Below, piece after piece: positions 35,820 through 44,413 of a stretch of DNA of 64,000 nt (position 1 is the stretch's first letter; each line of letters opens with the position of its first letter). A model generated the notes under the pieces. The model saw only the letters and a list, made by a program, of their open reading frames with translations. It was not told the origin of the DNA and made no database searches. The stretch comes from DATFDN01 sp963767645 (lineage in GTDB: Bacteria; Pseudomonadota; Alphaproteobacteria; Acetobacterales; Acetobacteraceae). The stretch spans positions 186,001 to 250,000 of the forward strand of contig CAVYEW010000001.1 in NCBI GenBank assembly GCA_963767645.1, in the 5' to 3' direction. A program made the position numbers and the translations under genes.

Positions 35820-37622
35820 TCAGTCGACCGCGAATACCGTGAGGACCCCGCCGAGCTGCGTGTAATTGGACAGCGCCTTGTAGGCTCCGACCGCACCCAG
35901 ACCCGCGGTGTCTTCGGTCAGCCCGGCCGCCATGCCGATACCAGCCCAGCCGCCGACGCCGGAGAGCACGCCGACATACTGCTTGCCGCCATGCTCATAG
36001 GTCATGACGTTGCCGATGATCCCGGAGGGGGTCTTGAACCGGTAGAGCTCTTGTCCGGTCTTCATATCCACCGCCTTGAGATAGCCCTCCAGCGTGCCGT
36101 AGAAGACAACGCCGCCGGCGGTGGCCAGAGCCCCGGACCACACCGAGAACGCTTCCGGGTCGGACCATACGATCTTGCCCGTGCTCGCGTCGAAGGCGAT
36201 GAAATTGCCGAGGTTGTTCTGACCTTTCGGCGGGAACATCGACAGCGTGGCGCCGACATAGGGCTGGCCTGCGGTGTACGAAACTTTGAACGGCTCGTAA
36301 TCCATGCAGACGTGATTGGTGGGCACGTAGAACAGCTTAGTCTGCGGCGAGTAGGCGGCCGGCTGCTCGTCCTTGCTTCCCAGCGCCGCCGGGCAGACGC
36401 CCTTGGTGTTGTGATCCGGGCCGTTTGCCTGGGTGGAGTATTGCTTCACCACTTCCGGACGTCCGGTGGTCATGTCCACATGCGTGGCCCAGTTCACTGC
36501 CGGGTCGTATTTCTGCGCAACCAGCAGCTCGCCAGTATCGCGGTTCAACGTATAGGCGAAGCCGTTGCGGTCGAAATGCACCAGCGCCTTGACCGGCTTT
36601 CCGTCCACGGTCAGGTCGGCCAGGATCATCTCATTGACGCCGTCATAGTCCCACTCGTCGTGCGGCGTCATCTGATAGACCCACTTTGCCATTCCCGTAT
36701 CGGGGTCGCGCGCGAAAATGGTCATCGACCACTTGTTGTCGCCGGGCCGCTGGGCGGGGTTCCAGGTGCTGGGATTCCCCGAGCCGTAATAGATCAGGTT
36801 GAGCGTCGGATCGTAGGAGAACCAGCCCCAGGTGTCGCCGCCGCCGATCTTCCATTGATCGCCCTCCCAGGTATTGAGGGAGGAATTCGCGCCCACCGGC
36901 TTGCCGAGGCTGGTGGTCTTCTGCGGATCGATGAGCATCTCGTTGTCCGGGCCTGTCGAGTAGGCCTTCCAGGCCACCGATCCGTCCTTGACGTTGTACG
37001 CGGTCATGCGTCCGCGCACGCCGAACTCGCCTCCGCTGATGCCGACAATCACTTTGTCCTTCACGACCATCGGCGCGCCGGTCATGGTCTCGCCCTTCTT
37101 CGGATCGCCGTTGACCGCTTTCCAGGCTAACTGGCCGGTCTTCGCATCCAGGGCCACCACGGTCGCGTCGGCTTGGTTCAGGAAGATCTTGCCGTCGCCA
37201 TAGGCCACCCCGCGGTTCACCGTGTCGCAGCACATCACCGGAATGACGTTCGGGTCCTGCTTCGGCTCGTACTTCCAGAGAATCGTGCCGTTGTTGTTGA
37301 GGTCGAGCGCGAACACGGTGTTGGGGAACGGGGTCGCCAAGTACATAACGTCCCCGATGACCAGCGGCGAGCCTTCATGGCCGCGCAACACGCCGGTGGA
37401 GAAGGTCCATACCGGATGCAGATTCTTCACGTTCTGCGCGTTGATCTGGTCGAGGGTGCTGTACCGGTGATTGGCATAGTCGCCGGTCGGCATGACCCAG
37501 TCAGCCGGGTTCTGCGCCATTTTCATGAGATCGTCGTTCGCCGAGGCCCCGCCGGCCCAGAATAGGGCCGAAGCGGCGCTCAGGACGGTGCCCGCGAGCA
37601 ATGAGCGCAGGTTCAGCTTCAT
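35820..37622 (-). CDS. xoxF: Lanthanide-dependent PQQ methanol dehydrogenase XoxF
   Basis: A 600-residue eight-bladed quinoprotein with a signal peptide. The adjacent-Cys disulfide is C131-C132 (PVMCCDTVNRG). Likely metal ligands are Glu199 and Asn283, and HDEWDYDGVNE gives catalytic Asp325 with Asp327 two residues on. That second Asp is the hallmark of lanthanide-dependent XoxF and is absent from calcium MxaF. A GGAGGA site precedes the ATG. It oxidises methanol in the periplasm and passes electrons to the cytochrome encoded next. No MxaF/MxaI genes are seen in the window. Confidence 0.96.
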   Translation of the reverse strand: MKLNLRSLLAGTVLSAASALFWAGGASANDDLMKMAQNPADWVMPTGDYANHRYSTLDQINAQNVKNLHPVWTFSTGVLRGHEGSPLVIGDVMYLATPFPNTVFALDLNNNGTILWKYEPKQDPNVIPVMCCDTVNRGVAYGDGKIFLNQADATVVALDAKTGQLAWKAVNGDPKKGETMTGAPMVVKDKVIVGISGGEFGVRGRMTAYNVKDGSVAWKAYSTGPDNEMLIDPQKTTSLGKPVGANSSLNTWEGDQWKIGGGDTWGWFSYDPTLNLIYYGSGNPSTWNPAQRPGDNKWSMTIFARDPDTGMAKWVYQMTPHDEWDYDGVNEMILADLTVDGKPVKALVHFDRNGFAYTLNRDTGELLVAQKYDPAVNWATHVDMTTGRPEVVKQYSTQANGPDHNTKGVCPAALGSKDEQPAAYSPQTKLFYVPTNHVCMDYEPFKVSYTAGQPYVGATLSMFPPKGQNNLGNFIAFDASTGKIVWSDPEAFSVWSGALATAGGVVFYGTLEGYLKAVDMKTGQELYRFKTPSGIIGNVMTYEHGGKQYVGVLSGVGGWAGIGMAAGLTEDTAGLGAVGAYKALSNYTQLGGVLTVFAVD

Positions 37623-37819
37623 CAGGGAGTTCCTCCTACTGGCGCCAGGTTTTTGTTAGGCGATCGTGGCCGGAACGTGCCGGTATCCGTATAGTAAGCG
37701 CACAAAACGTTGGCATGCGAGAGTACGCAGCCCTCCCCTACATCAACTTAGATTGATCGTGGCACCCCCAGCGGTTTCGCTTAGCATCGACGCCAGCACG
37801 GCGGAGGGGATGAAGCAAG

Positions 37820-38929
37820 ATGGATGTGCGTGCGGCCGTGGCGTTCGAGGCGGGCAAACCTCTGGCGATCGAAACGGTGCAGCTCGAAGGTCCCCGCGAG
37901 GGCGAGGTGCTGGTCGAGATCAAGGCCACGGGGATCTGCCACACCGACAAATACACCCTCTCCGGCGCCGACCCGGAAGGATTGTTCCCGGCGATCCTGG
38001 GCCATGAAGGCGCCGGCATCGTCGTCGATGTCGGTCCCGGCGTTATCGGCCTGAGGAAGGGCGATCACGTCATTCCGCTCTACACCCCGGAATGCCGGGA
38101 ATGCGAGTACTGCCTCAGCCGCAAGACCAATCTCTGCCAGAAGATCCGCATCACCCAGGGGCGCGGGCTGATGCCGGACGGCACCAGCCGGTTCTCGCTG
38201 CGCGGCAAGCCCATTCTGCACTACATGGGCACGTCTACCTTCGCCAACTACACGGTGGTGCCGGAGATCGCCCTCGCGAAGATCCGCGAGGACGCGCCGT
38301 TCGACAAGGTCTGCTACATCGGCTGCGGCGTCACCACCGGCATCGGCGCGGTGATCTTCACCGCCAAGGTCGAGCCGGGGGCAAACGTCGTCGTGTTCGG
38401 TCTTGGCGGCATCGGCCTGAACGTGATCCAGGGCGCGCGCATGGCGGGCGCCGACATGATCGTCGGCGTGGACATCAACCCGGCCCGCGAGACGCTGGCG
38501 CGCAAGTTCGGCATGACCCATTTCGTCAACCCCAGGGAGGTGCAGGGCGACCTGGTGGGGCACCTGGTGGAGCTCACCAGGGGGGGTGCCGATTACAGCT
38601 TCGAGTGCGTCGGCAATGTCGGGCTGATGCGTCAGGCGCTGGAATGCGCCCACAAGGGATGGGGGGTTTCGACCATCATCGGCGTCGCCGGCGCCGGACA
38701 GGAGATATCGACCCGTCCGTTCCAGCTCGTCACGGGACGGCACTGGCAGGGCAGCGCATTCGGCGGCGCCAGGGGGCGCACCGATGTGCCGAGGATCGTC
38801 GACTGGTACATGGAAAGGACGATCAACATCGACGACCTGATCACCCATACCATGCCGCTCGAGCGGATCAACGAGGGCTTCGACCTGATGACGCGCGGTG
38901 AATCGATCCGCAGCGTGGTGATCTACTAG
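37820..38929 (+). CDS. frmA: S-(hydroxymethyl)glutathione dehydrogenase (class III alcohol dehydrogenase)
   Basis: A 369-residue zinc alcohol dehydrogenase. Catalytic zinc: Cys40 and His62/Glu63 (GHEGAG); structural zinc: Cys92, 95, 98 and 106. CHTDKYTLSGADPEG is typical of class III enzymes, and the NAD site is FGLGGIGLNVIQGARMAGA. It oxidises the glutathione adduct of formaldehyde, the product of XoxF after uptake to the cytoplasm. It is divergent from xoxF across about 200 bases that must hold both promoters. The formylglutathione hydrolase is not in view. Confidence 0.93.
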   Translation: MDVRAAVAFEAGKPLAIETVQLEGPREGEVLVEIKATGICHTDKYTLSGADPEGLFPAILGHEGAGIVVDVGPGVIGLRKGDHVIPLYTPECRECEYCLSRKTNLCQKIRITQGRGLMPDGTSRFSLRGKPILHYMGTSTFANYTVVPEIALAKIREDAPFDKVCYIGCGVTTGIGAVIFTAKVEPGANVVVFGLGGIGLNVIQGARMAGADMIVGVDINPARETLARKFGMTHFVNPREVQGDLVGHLVELTRGGADYSFECVGNVGLMRQALECAHKGWGVSTIIGVAGAGQEISTRPFQLVTGRHWQGSAFGGARGRTDVPRIVDWYMERTINIDDLITHTMPLERINEGFDLMTRGESIRSVVIY

Positions 38930-38934
38930 GGCGC

Positions 38935-39135
38935 TCACGCGTCGCGCGGCCTGTTCATCTCACAGCGCCAGCCCGCGAGGCGCCATTGCGGATGCAGCCG
39001 CAGGAATTGCTGCGCCCGATTCTGTGCGTTCATCATGCACTGCGTCGGGCTGGGCTCGGCATCGAACGGCACCCGCCTCTCCATGCAGGTATCGCCGTGC
39101 GCTACCAGGCAGAACACCAGGACGAGTTCGATCAT
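38935..39135 (-). CDS. Small conserved Cys-containing protein
   Basis: A 66-residue protein starting MIELVLVFCLVAHGDTCMER and ending in a W-x-C-E segment, with PFDAEPSPTQCMMNAQNRAQ in between; four cysteines. A very good ribosome site (GGAGGAG) lies seven bases before ATG 39135. The N-terminal hydrophobic stretch may be a short signal. Similar mini-proteins occur beside methylotrophy genes, function unknown. It is convergent with frmA, with five bases between the stops, and its start CATG is shared with the next gene on the other strand. Confidence 0.7.
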   Translation of the reverse strand: MIELVLVFCLVAHGDTCMERRVPFDAEPSPTQCMMNAQNRAQQFLRLHPQWRLAGWRCEMNRPRDA

Positions 39136-39502
39136 GGCCGCCTCTCCTCCGTACCCGATCATCAACGCCGCCGCGGTGCTCGCCTTGCTCTGCGTCGCCC
39201 CCGCCTCCGCCCAGCAGGAACACCATCCCGCCCATGATTACCCTACCGCTGCCCGCGCCGACTATGTGATCGGCTGCCTGGCGGCGAACGGCTTCAAACG
39301 GGAGATGCTGCAGAAATGCGCCTGCGGCATCGACACCATTGCCGATTTGATGAGCTACGACGACTACGAGAAGGCGGCCACCATCCTCAGCATGCAGCAG
39401 GAAGGGGGGCCGCGCGCCGGCCTGTTCCGCAACACTCCGATCGCGCGCGAGGAGACAGAGAAGCTGCGTGCCGCGGAAGCCGCGGTGAACCTTCGCTGCT
39501 GA
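39134..39502 (+). CDS. Small secreted Cys-containing protein, PQQ cluster
   Basis: A 122-residue protein whose N-terminus (INAAAVLALLCVAPASAQ) is a signal peptide. The mature region has GCLAANGFKREMLQKCACGI and ends in NLRC, giving paired cysteines in a helical domain (YDDYEKAATILSMQQ). No haem motif is present. ATG 39134 is the first usable start and overlaps the start codon of the divergent 66-residue gene; upstream starts would only extend a shadow. Function unknown. Confidence 0.65.
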   Translation: MAASPPYPIINAAAVLALLCVAPASAQQEHHPAHDYPTAARADYVIGCLAANGFKREMLQKCACGIDTIADLMSYDDYEKAATILSMQQEGGPRAGLFRNTPIAREETEKLRAAEAAVNLRC

Positions 39503-39507
39503 CCTCG

Positions 39508-40317
39508 TCAGCTCCGCCCGGCCACGATCTCAAACTCCTTCTTGAACACCGCGTGGGCGCTGTCATCCACCTCCACGCGCAATGGTCCTGCGCCGTCGGG
39601 CAGGAAACTGAAGGTGATCGCCGGGTCCTCGCTCAATGAAATGTCGCTATCGAGGTCGAACACCAGCTTCGGCCCGTAGCTGACCTTCACCGTCTGGATG
39701 AACCGCGCCGGGATGTAGTTGCGCGTCACTTGGTCCATCTGCATCCCGTTGTTGTTCGGGTGGCTGATCAGCAACTCCGCGGTAGTCGGCTGGCCTGGTC
39801 CCGGATCGCCGAGCACCCGCAGCTTCATCTGCCCGAGCCGCTGCGCCGCCAGCTCCTGGTTCGATGTCGCCGGCGCCGAGCAGCCGCCTGCAGCCTTCAC
39901 GAAGCGCTCGGCCGCGAACAGCTTGCCGTCCTGCGTCTCTGCCACGGCGTGGATCAGCGTGTACTGGTCGACCCGCACCCGCAATTTCAGGCTGTGCGGG
40001 TCGGCAAGCGGGCCGAAGTGGAAGGTTCCGGCCAGGGGCGAGGGATTGCCGTCGATCAGCACGTACAGTGTCTGCACCGGCGAGGCCCTGCTCAGGGTTA
40101 TGGTGATCGGCACCAGCGCCGCGTCCAGCGCACGCGCCGGCGCCTCCAGCGCGACCAGGCCGGCGCCGTCGACCACCGGGCGTTCGCCGAATACGGCGTG
40201 CTTCAGATCCTGCCAGCGTGTCGCCCGCGCCACATCCTCCTCGTCGGCGCGCGCAGGGGCCACGGCAACGAGCAGCCCCAGGCCGAGAAACGCCGTCAGC
40301 CAAGCTGAGATACGCAT
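39508..40317 (-). CDS. Quinoprotein dehydrogenase-associated SoxYZ-like carrier
   Basis: A 269-residue exported protein (signal ends PARA) fusing SoxY-like and SoxZ-like domains. The SoxY-like half ends with the swinging-arm type motif FVKAAGGCSAP, whose Cys would carry the substrate as in SoxY. The SoxZ-like half includes ISHPNNNGMQMDQVT and IPARFIQTVKVSYG. In this family the carrier is thought to work with a relay metallohydrolase, encoded here one base upstream, in a pathway linked to PQQ dehydrogenases. The real cargo is unknown. Confidence 0.9.
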   Translation of the reverse strand: MRISAWLTAFLGLGLLVAVAPARADEEDVARATRWQDLKHAVFGERPVVDGAGLVALEAPARALDAALVPITITLSRASPVQTLYVLIDGNPSPLAGTFHFGPLADPHSLKLRVRVDQYTLIHAVAETQDGKLFAAERFVKAAGGCSAPATSNQELAAQRLGQMKLRVLGDPGPGQPTTAELLISHPNNNGMQMDQVTRNYIPARFIQTVKVSYGPKLVFDLDSDISLSEDPAITFSFLPDGAGPLRVEVDDSAHAVFKKEFEIVAGRS

Positions 40318-40318
40318 G

Positions 40319-41251
40319 TCACTCCCACTCCAATTCCTTGAACGCGGCGGTTACGTTACGCCCGTTATAGTCGTCGAACAAACACCACCGGCCGCGCTCG
40401 CCAAGCCCGACGGTCTGCACCGCGGCCTCGATATCCCCGCCTGCGGCGATCAGGGCGCGGATGTCGTGCGCCAGCATAGACAGGTAACGCTCCTCGTCCG
40501 CGGCGCCCGCGGGCCACGGCACCGACGGCGGCCCGTGGCCGGGAACCGCGCGCGCCGCGGGGACGAGTTTCAGCCGCTGCAGTTCCGCCAGCCATCCGAT
40601 CAGGCTGCCGTCGATCACCGGAATGCGGTCGACGAAAAGCAGATCGGCGGCCCATAGCGTCGCCGTGCGCGCATCGAACACCGAGAGGTCATTATCGGTG
40701 TGCGCAGGGCGGTGCGCTTGCAGCGCCAGCACGCGGCGGCCGAGGTCGATCGAGGCGGTATCGGCGACGGGCATCGTCGGTATCGCGTAGTCGCCCGCCT
40801 CATCAGGCCCAAGGATCTCGTCCAGCCGCCGGCGATAGTACGCGCCGCGTTCCGCCATGGCGCCGACGGCGCGCGCATGGGCGACGAACACGGGCCGGTC
40901 GGCAGCGAAGGCGATCGCGCCGAAGATGTGGTCGGGATGCACATGCGATTCCACCACGAAGCGGATCGGCTTGTCGGTGACGGCGCGGATGGCGGCGCGC
41001 AGCGCCTCGCCGTCGGCTCGGCTGCCGCCTGGATCGACCACTGCCACCGCCTCATCGCCGACGATGAAGCCGATATTGGCGATCGCGTCCTGGTTGCGTA
41101 CCGTTGCGTCCTCGCACACGCCCTGCCGTACATGGATGCCGGGCGCCACCTCGTGCATATGGAAAGGCGAAGCCGCCTGCGTGCGTCCGGCCAGCATCAG
41201 CACACCGGCGGTCCCCAACAGGCGCAACGCGAACCGGCGGCCTGACCTCAC
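40319..41251 (-). CDS. Quinoprotein relay system zinc metallohydrolase
   Basis: About 310 residues of the metallo-beta-lactamase fold, related to SoxH. ESHVHPDHIFGAIAF is the HxHxDH metal motif; later His ligands lie in LQAHRPAHTDNDL and AVPGHGPPS. An N-terminal signal sequence (LRLLGTAGVLMLAGRTQA) puts it in the periplasm. GTG 41251 overlaps the pqqE stop (GTGA). It is followed directly by the SoxYZ-like carrier, which fits their proposed partnership. Confidence 0.9.
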   Translation of the reverse strand: MRSGRRFALRLLGTAGVLMLAGRTQAASPFHMHEVAPGIHVRQGVCEDATVRNQDAIANIGFIVGDEAVAVVDPGGSRADGEALRAAIRAVTDKPIRFVVESHVHPDHIFGAIAFAADRPVFVAHARAVGAMAERGAYYRRRLDEILGPDEAGDYAIPTMPVADTASIDLGRRVLALQAHRPAHTDNDLSVFDARTATLWAADLLFVDRIPVIDGSLIGWLAELQRLKLVPAARAVPGHGPPSVPWPAGAADEERYLSMLAHDIRALIAAGGDIEAAVQTVGLGERGRWCLFDDYNGRNVTAAFKELEWE

Positions 41252-42330
41252 CGTGCGCCGATGCGCCGATAGGTGAATGCCGTGTCCCGTCGGGCAGCAA
41301 CCGCCTCCGCCATCACCGCGTGATCCGGCGACAGCGCACAGGCTGGGTCCACATTGGCAGCGTCGCCGGTCAGCGCGAAAGCCTGGCAGCGGCATCCGCC
41401 CCAGTCGATTTCCCGCCGATCGCAGGACCGGCAAGGCTCCGGCATCCATTCCGTGCCGCGAAACCGCCGGAACGCGGGAGAGTCGTGCCAGATCGCCGCC
41501 AGTGCGGTGTCGCGGACCGACGGATACTCGAAGCCGGGCAGGGATTCCGCTGCGTGGCACGGCAACGCCTTGCCGGCGGGCGAGATGTTGATGAAGCGCC
41601 GCGCCCAACCGCCCATGCACGCCTTGGGACGGGCAGCGTGATAATCCGGCGTCACGTAGTCGATCACCACCCTGCCCTTCAGCTGCGCCTGCGCGTTCTC
41701 CACCGCCGCGGTCGCGAAATCGAGCTGACCGCGGTCCGGCAGCAGCGTGTGGCGATTGATCAGCCCCCACCCGTAGTACTGGACATGGGCAATCTCGATG
41801 CGCCCGGCTCCGAGGTCCGCGCCCAGCGCGATCATCTCCGGGATGCGTTCGACGTTGTGGCGGTGGACGACGAAGTTTGCCGTCAGCGCCACCCCGGCCT
41901 GTCGGATCAGCCTGGCCGCTTCCAGCTTGCGCCGATGCCCGCCGGAAAAGCCGCCGATGCGGTCGGCGCTGCCCGGCTCGACATCCTGGAAGCTGAGCTG
42001 GACATGGTCGATTCCCGCGCCGGCGAGCGTGTCCATCATGGCGGCGTCGAGCAGTACGCCGGAGGTGATGAGGTTGCTGTAGAGCTGCCGCTCCGCCGCG
42101 CGGCGCACGAGCAGCGGCAGATCCTTGCGCGCGGTCGGCTCGCCACCCGAGAAATGCACTTGCAGCACCCCCAACACCGCCGCCTCGTCCAGCACGCGCA
42201 GCCAGGTCGCGGTGTCGAGCTCCGACCCGGCGCGCTCCAGCGCGAGCGGGTTGGAGCAATAGGGGCACTGCAGCGGGCACCGATGGGTAAGCTCGGCGAG
42301 CAATCCCATCGGCGGATCGGGCAAGCTCAT
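41248..42330 (-). CDS. pqqE: PQQ biosynthesis radical SAM enzyme PqqE
   Basis: A 360-residue radical SAM protein. The cluster motif is CPLQCPYCSNP (CxxxCxxC), with FSGGEPTARKDLP downstream and the C-terminal SPASM cysteines (CMGGWARRFINISPAGKALP, CRSCDRREIDWGGCRCQAF). It forms the Glu-Tyr carbon-carbon bond in PqqA with the help of PqqD. ATGA overlaps join it to pqqD; GTGA joins it to the metallohydrolase. Confidence 0.97.
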   Translation of the reverse strand: MSLPDPPMGLLAELTHRCPLQCPYCSNPLALERAGSELDTATWLRVLDEAAVLGVLQVHFSGGEPTARKDLPLLVRRAAERQLYSNLITSGVLLDAAMMDTLAGAGIDHVQLSFQDVEPGSADRIGGFSGGHRRKLEAARLIRQAGVALTANFVVHRHNVERIPEMIALGADLGAGRIEIAHVQYYGWGLINRHTLLPDRGQLDFATAAVENAQAQLKGRVVIDYVTPDYHAARPKACMGGWARRFINISPAGKALPCHAAESLPGFEYPSVRDTALAAIWHDSPAFRRFRGTEWMPEPCRSCDRREIDWGGCRCQAFALTGDAANVDPACALSPDHAVMAEAVAARRDTAFTYRRIGAR

Positions 42331-42596
42331 AGCCGGACGGCTCCCTTCTCGGCGAGCTCGCGCAGCATCACCGCGACATCGGCGGCGATGACTTCGCGAG
42401 GCGCCGCAAAGCGCGCGGCGAGCACATCGGCAATCTCGTCCAGACTCCGCTGCCCGTCCACCAGTTTCAGGATCTCCACCGCATGTTCATCGGGAAGAAA
42501 AAGCCGCTCCGGCCCCAGTACCACCCAGCGCTCACGCACAGCATCGAAGCGGAACTTGGTGCCCGCAGCGAAGCGGGGTACGACGGGATCGGTCAT
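42327..42596 (-). CDS. pqqD: PQQ biosynthesis peptide chaperone PqqD
   Basis: An 89-residue winged-helix peptide-binding protein: FRFDAVRERWVVLGPERLFL, then ILKLVDGQRSLDEIADVLAA. It presents PqqA to PqqE. ATG 42596 overlaps the pqqC stop (ATGA) and its own stop overlaps pqqE, so output is tied to its neighbours. Here it is a separate gene rather than a pqqCD fusion. Confidence 0.95.
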   Translation of the reverse strand: MTDPVVPRFAAGTKFRFDAVRERWVVLGPERLFLPDEHAVEILKLVDGQRSLDEIADVLAARFAAPREVIAADVAVMLRELAEKGAVRL

Positions 42597-43354
42597 TGCG
42601 CCGCCTGTCCGCCCACGCACCGATCCTCGGGCACGAAAGCGCCGGGAGGGATGATCCCAGGGGCGACATAGGCAAAATGAAGCGCATCGAGCTGCGCCCA
42701 CAGCACGCCGCATTTGAACCGCAGCGCGTCGAGCACAGACCCCTGTTCCTCAGGCGTGCGGGCGTGCTCTTTCACGTAAGCGAGCGCGAACGCGCAGTCC
42801 TGCGGTGCTTGCGACAGTCGTGGCGTGAAATAGGCCAGTGTCTCGCGCGTCACGAAATCATAGTTCGCAAGCATCCCCGAAACGCGTTCGGCGATGATCG
42901 TCGGAGAGAACAGCTCGGTGAGCGAGGAGGCGATTGCCTCCAGGATACTGCGGTCGCGTACGAAGTTGACGTAGGCATCCACCGCGTGGCGGGTTCCGGG
43001 CAGCAGCCCATCGGTGGAGGCGACATAGGCAGGATCGAGCCCCACCCCCTCCGCGAGCTTGAGCCAGCGCGCGACGCCGCCGGTTCCGGGCGCGTCGCCG
43101 TCATGATCGACCAACCGGCGCCGCCACTCGCGCCGCAGATCGGCGCTCGACAGGCGCGCGATGATGGTCGCGTCCTTTGCCGGAATCCGCGCCTGGTAGT
43201 AATAGCGGTTAAGTGCCCAGGCCTGCACCTGGCCCTGGTTCAGCTTCCCGCCGTGCAGCGCACGATGAAAGGGATGCTTGTCATGATAACGCTCGGCGCC
43301 GATCGCGCGCAGCGCGGCCTCCAGTCGATCGGGCGACAGCAGCGAGCCGCTCAC
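42593..43354 (-). CDS. pqqC: Pyrroloquinoline-quinone synthase PqqC
   Basis: A 253-residue haem-oxygenase-like helical oxidase for the last step of PQQ formation. Typical pieces are YHDKHPFHRALHGGKLNQGQ, NRYYYQARIPAKDATI, ARLSSADLRREWRRRLVDHD and LTELFSPTIIAERVSG. Normal length. ATGA overlaps at both ends couple it with pqqB and pqqD. Confidence 0.97.
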   Translation of the reverse strand: MSGSLLSPDRLEAALRAIGAERYHDKHPFHRALHGGKLNQGQVQAWALNRYYYQARIPAKDATIIARLSSADLRREWRRRLVDHDGDAPGTGGVARWLKLAEGVGLDPAYVASTDGLLPGTRHAVDAYVNFVRDRSILEAIASSLTELFSPTIIAERVSGMLANYDFVTRETLAYFTPRLSQAPQDCAFALAYVKEHARTPEEQGSVLDALRFKCGVLWAQLDALHFAYVAPGIIPPGAFVPEDRCVGGQAAQ

Positions 43355-44271
43355 AGCCTTATCTCCATCCCGTCGAACGCGACCTCCCAGCCGGCCGCCT
43401 GCACCGCTTCCCGCTCTGCCGAATCGGCTAGAAGTATGGGGTTCGAGTTGTTGATATGAATCAGGATCTTGCGCCTGACATCCAAATGTCGGAAGGCGGC
43501 GATCGTGCCGGCCGGACCTGCAACGCTCATGTGCCCCATGCGCTGCCCGGTCTTGGTCCGGATCCCGGCGCGGATCATCTCGTCATCGGTCCAGAGCGTG
43601 CCGTCGAACAGCACCAGTTCGGCACCGCACAGGCGCTTGGCCAAGTCATCGGTCATGGCCGCGCAGCCCGGGACGAAGAACAATGCATGCCGCCCATCGC
43701 TGATTTCCGCCCCGGTGGTTTCCTCGCCGATCACGATCGGCGGCGTCGCTCCCGGCCGTTCCAGGTACAGCGGCACCTTGCCGGGCACGGCGAACAGCCG
43801 CAGCGTCAGGCCGAGCCGTGCGCCATCCGCCGCAAGCAGCGGGATCGGCTCGTCCAGGGCGACGGCGTGACGCCGGACAACGGCACGATCCAAAACCTCG
43901 AAGATCGGATTGGCTTCGAGCACCGCATGGGTCGTGCGGGTCGCGACGATCGGGAACGGGTGGCGTTCGCGCAACGTCAGCAAGCCGGCAACCGCGTCCA
44001 CGTCACTGCCGGTCAGCACCACCGCCGATATGGGCGACGAGCGCAGGCCGGAGCGCGGGTGCAGGGCTGGCGCTTGCTCGATTTGGGCCCGCAGATCAGG
44101 CGATGCGTTGAGCAATACCCAACGCTCGTCATCCGCAGTCACTGCAAGACTTGCTTGGCTGGCCGGCCGTGCCGCCGGATCGTGCATGCGGGCACGTTGA
44201 CACGCCGCGGCGCGAGAATTCCATTGCGGGAACCCACCGCCGGCAGCGGCACCCAGAACGAGGGCACGCAT
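43351..44271 (-). CDS. pqqB: PQQ biosynthesis hydroxylase PqqB
   Basis: A 306-residue metallo-beta-lactamase-fold protein. It starts ALVLGAAAGGGFPQWNS and continues with WVLLNASPDLRAQI, SPISAVVLTGSDVDAVAGLL, VFFVPGCAAMT-like LFFVPGCAA and the metal region RMGHMSVAGP, ILIHINNSNPIL. PqqB is described as an iron-dependent hydroxylase acting on the tyrosine of the cross-linked precursor. ATG 44271 matches the family start. It lies about 60 bases after pqqA. Confidence 0.96.
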   Translation of the reverse strand: MRALVLGAAAGGGFPQWNSRAAACQRARMHDPAARPASQASLAVTADDERWVLLNASPDLRAQIEQAPALHPRSGLRSSPISAVVLTGSDVDAVAGLLTLRERHPFPIVATRTTHAVLEANPIFEVLDRAVVRRHAVALDEPIPLLAADGARLGLTLRLFAVPGKVPLYLERPGATPPIVIGEETTGAEISDGRHALFFVPGCAAMTDDLAKRLCGAELVLFDGTLWTDDEMIRAGIRTKTGQRMGHMSVAGPAGTIAAFRHLDVRRKILIHINNSNPILLADSAEREAVQAAGWEVAFDGMEIRL

Positions 44272-44332
44272 CAATCTAAAAGTCACGCGAAGGCTAAGCG
44301 GCAGGCACAATGCCCGCCGCCTAGCGGATGCG

Positions 44333-44413
44333 TCACTTCACTTCGGCGCAAGCGTACGAGTTGATCTCCGCGCCCAACGCGACTTCGACAATCTTCGGAG
44401 TCTTCCACCTCAT
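44333..44413 (-). CDS. pqqA: PQQ precursor peptide PqqA
   Basis: A 26-residue peptide starting MRWKTPKIVEVALGAEIN and ending SYACAEVK. Glu16 and Tyr20 form the E-x-x-x-Y motif that supplies all carbons of PQQ. AGAAGGAG stands nine bases before ATG 44413. The gene leads pqqABCDE, as usual. The stop at 44333-44335 fits the normal length of the family. Confidence 0.95.
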   Translation of the reverse strand: MRWKTPKIVEVALGAEINSYACAEVK

